In this document: positions 13,888-14,255 of the stretch, in pieces
Position numbering within the stretch: position 1 is the first letter of the stretch
Layout: each line of letters begins with the position of its first letter
NCBI GenBank assembly: GCA_945487445.1
Contig: CALYTU010000029.1
Span: 1-14,255, forward strand
Direction: 5' to 3'
DNA from: an uncultured Clostridia bacterium
GTDB lineage: Bacteria > Bacillota > Clostridia > Oscillospirales > Oscillospiraceae
DNA: 14,255 bases
Notes under the pieces: model-generated
Database searches by the model: none
What the model saw: only the letters and a program-made list of their open reading frames with translations
Told to the model about the DNA's origin: nothing
Position numbers and translations under genes: made by a program

Positions 13888-14010
13888 GTATCTGTTCAGT
13901 ATCCTGTCATTTCGAGGCGATTCATCGCCGAGAAATCCGTATTATCTACGCAAAAAGGAACGGATTTCTCACTTCGTTCGAAATGACAGATGGGGCTACT
14001 GAATAGATAC
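13888..14010. repeat. Complete palindromic interspersed repeat between the T-box and ileS (copy 2)
   Basis: A nested imperfect palindrome. The outer arms 13888-13901 and 13997-14010 match with one mismatch. Inner perfect pairs are 13905-13915 with 13978-13988 (TGTCATTTCGA and complement) and 13930-13940 with 13960-13970 (GAGAAATCCGT and complement). The loop is about 19 nt. Bases 13959-14010 are identical to 1-52. The repeat is non-coding and would fold into a long hairpin in the read-through ileS mRNA, ending 25 nt before the ileS Shine-Dalgarno. Confidence 0.85.
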
Positions 14011-14047
14011 GGGAAACATTAAAACTATTTCCAAAAGGAGAAAACCT

Positions 14048-14255
14048 ATGGATTACAAAAATACCATCATCACCCCGAAGACGGACTTCCCCATGCGGGG
14101 CGGGCTGCCCCAGCGCGAGCCTGCCATGCTGGAGGGCTGGAACAAGATCGACGTCTACAAGGAGCTGCGGAAGAAAAACGCGGGCAAGCCCCGCTTCGTG
14201 CTCCACGACGGCCCTCCCTTCTCCAACGGCGACATCCACATGGGCCACGCCCTGA
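14048..14255 (+). CDS. ileS: Isoleucine-tRNA ligase, N-terminal part (partial, runs off window)
   Basis: Class I aminoacyl-tRNA synthetase that charges tRNA-Ile. Only the first 69 codons are in the window. The N-terminus DYKNTIITPKTDFPMRGGL and QREPAMLEGWNK is typical of bacterial IleRS. The HIGH-type ATP-binding motif appears as H64-M-G-H67, preceded by the family DGPPFSNGDI (usually DGPPYANGDI). The ATG at 14048 has AGGAG (14036-14040) 7 nt upstream. Expression is expected to depend on the upstream T-box leader and hence on uncharged tRNA-Ile. The rest of the gene, including the KMSKS motif and zinc site, is outside the window. Confidence 0.95.
   Translation, partial: MDYKNTIITPKTDFPMRGGLPQREPAMLEGWNKIDVYKELRKKNAGKPRFVLHDGPPFSNGDIHMGHAL

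Overview
This is a GC-rich (roughly 60% by eye) chromosomal window from a Firmicutes bacterium. It most resembles a gut Clostridia lineage such as Oscillospiraceae/Ruminococcaceae. The basis is the gene order miaB-mutS-mutL-miaA-hfq followed by yggS-sepF-divIVA-ileS, strong AGGAGG-type ribosome binding sites, sigma-A type promoters, a T-box leader before ileS, and a DivIVA/SepF division set. Genus cannot be decided from the sequence alone.

Layout. 1-177: half of a palindromic repeat and a GC-rich hairpin. 178-1197 (minus): an L,D-transpeptidase lipoprotein with its own near-consensus promoter (1236-1264). 1356-1683: debris of an insertion sequence (a 3'-terminal transposase fragment plus a long stem). 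1694-1722: a near-consensus sigma-A promoter starting the plus-strand cluster. 1770-6015: miaB and mutS, separated by a 219-bp repeat element (3172-3390) that supplies the miaB stop codon. 6059-6790: a CPBP-family membrane protease. 6880-10281: mutL, miaA, hfq. 10354-12263: an HlyD-like membrane-anchored protein and yggS, overlapping by 4 bp. 12306-13558: sepF and divIVA. 13566-13850: a weak terminator-like hairpin, then a T-box leader ending in a long terminator. 13888-14010: a second, complete copy of the palindromic repeat. 14048-14255: the first 69 codons of ileS, which runs off the window.

How the genes fit together. MutS and MutL are the mismatch-recognition and nicking pair. MiaA and MiaB carry out successive modifications of tRNA A37 (i6A, then ms2i6A). 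Hfq is an RNA chaperone. YggS is a PLP homeostasis protein, SepF and DivIVA act in division and polarity, and IleRS expression is probably controlled by uncharged tRNA-Ile. The genes from miaB to divIVA are all on the plus strand with short gaps and may be largely co-transcribed. A second promoter hidden in the 3' half of yggS probably lets sepF-divIVA be expressed separately.

I see no defence system, CRISPR array, prophage or biosynthetic cluster. The most interesting material is non-coding: the repeat element that terminates miaB, the AT-rich promoter island embedded in yggS, and the palindromic repeat inserted between the T-box terminator and ileS.
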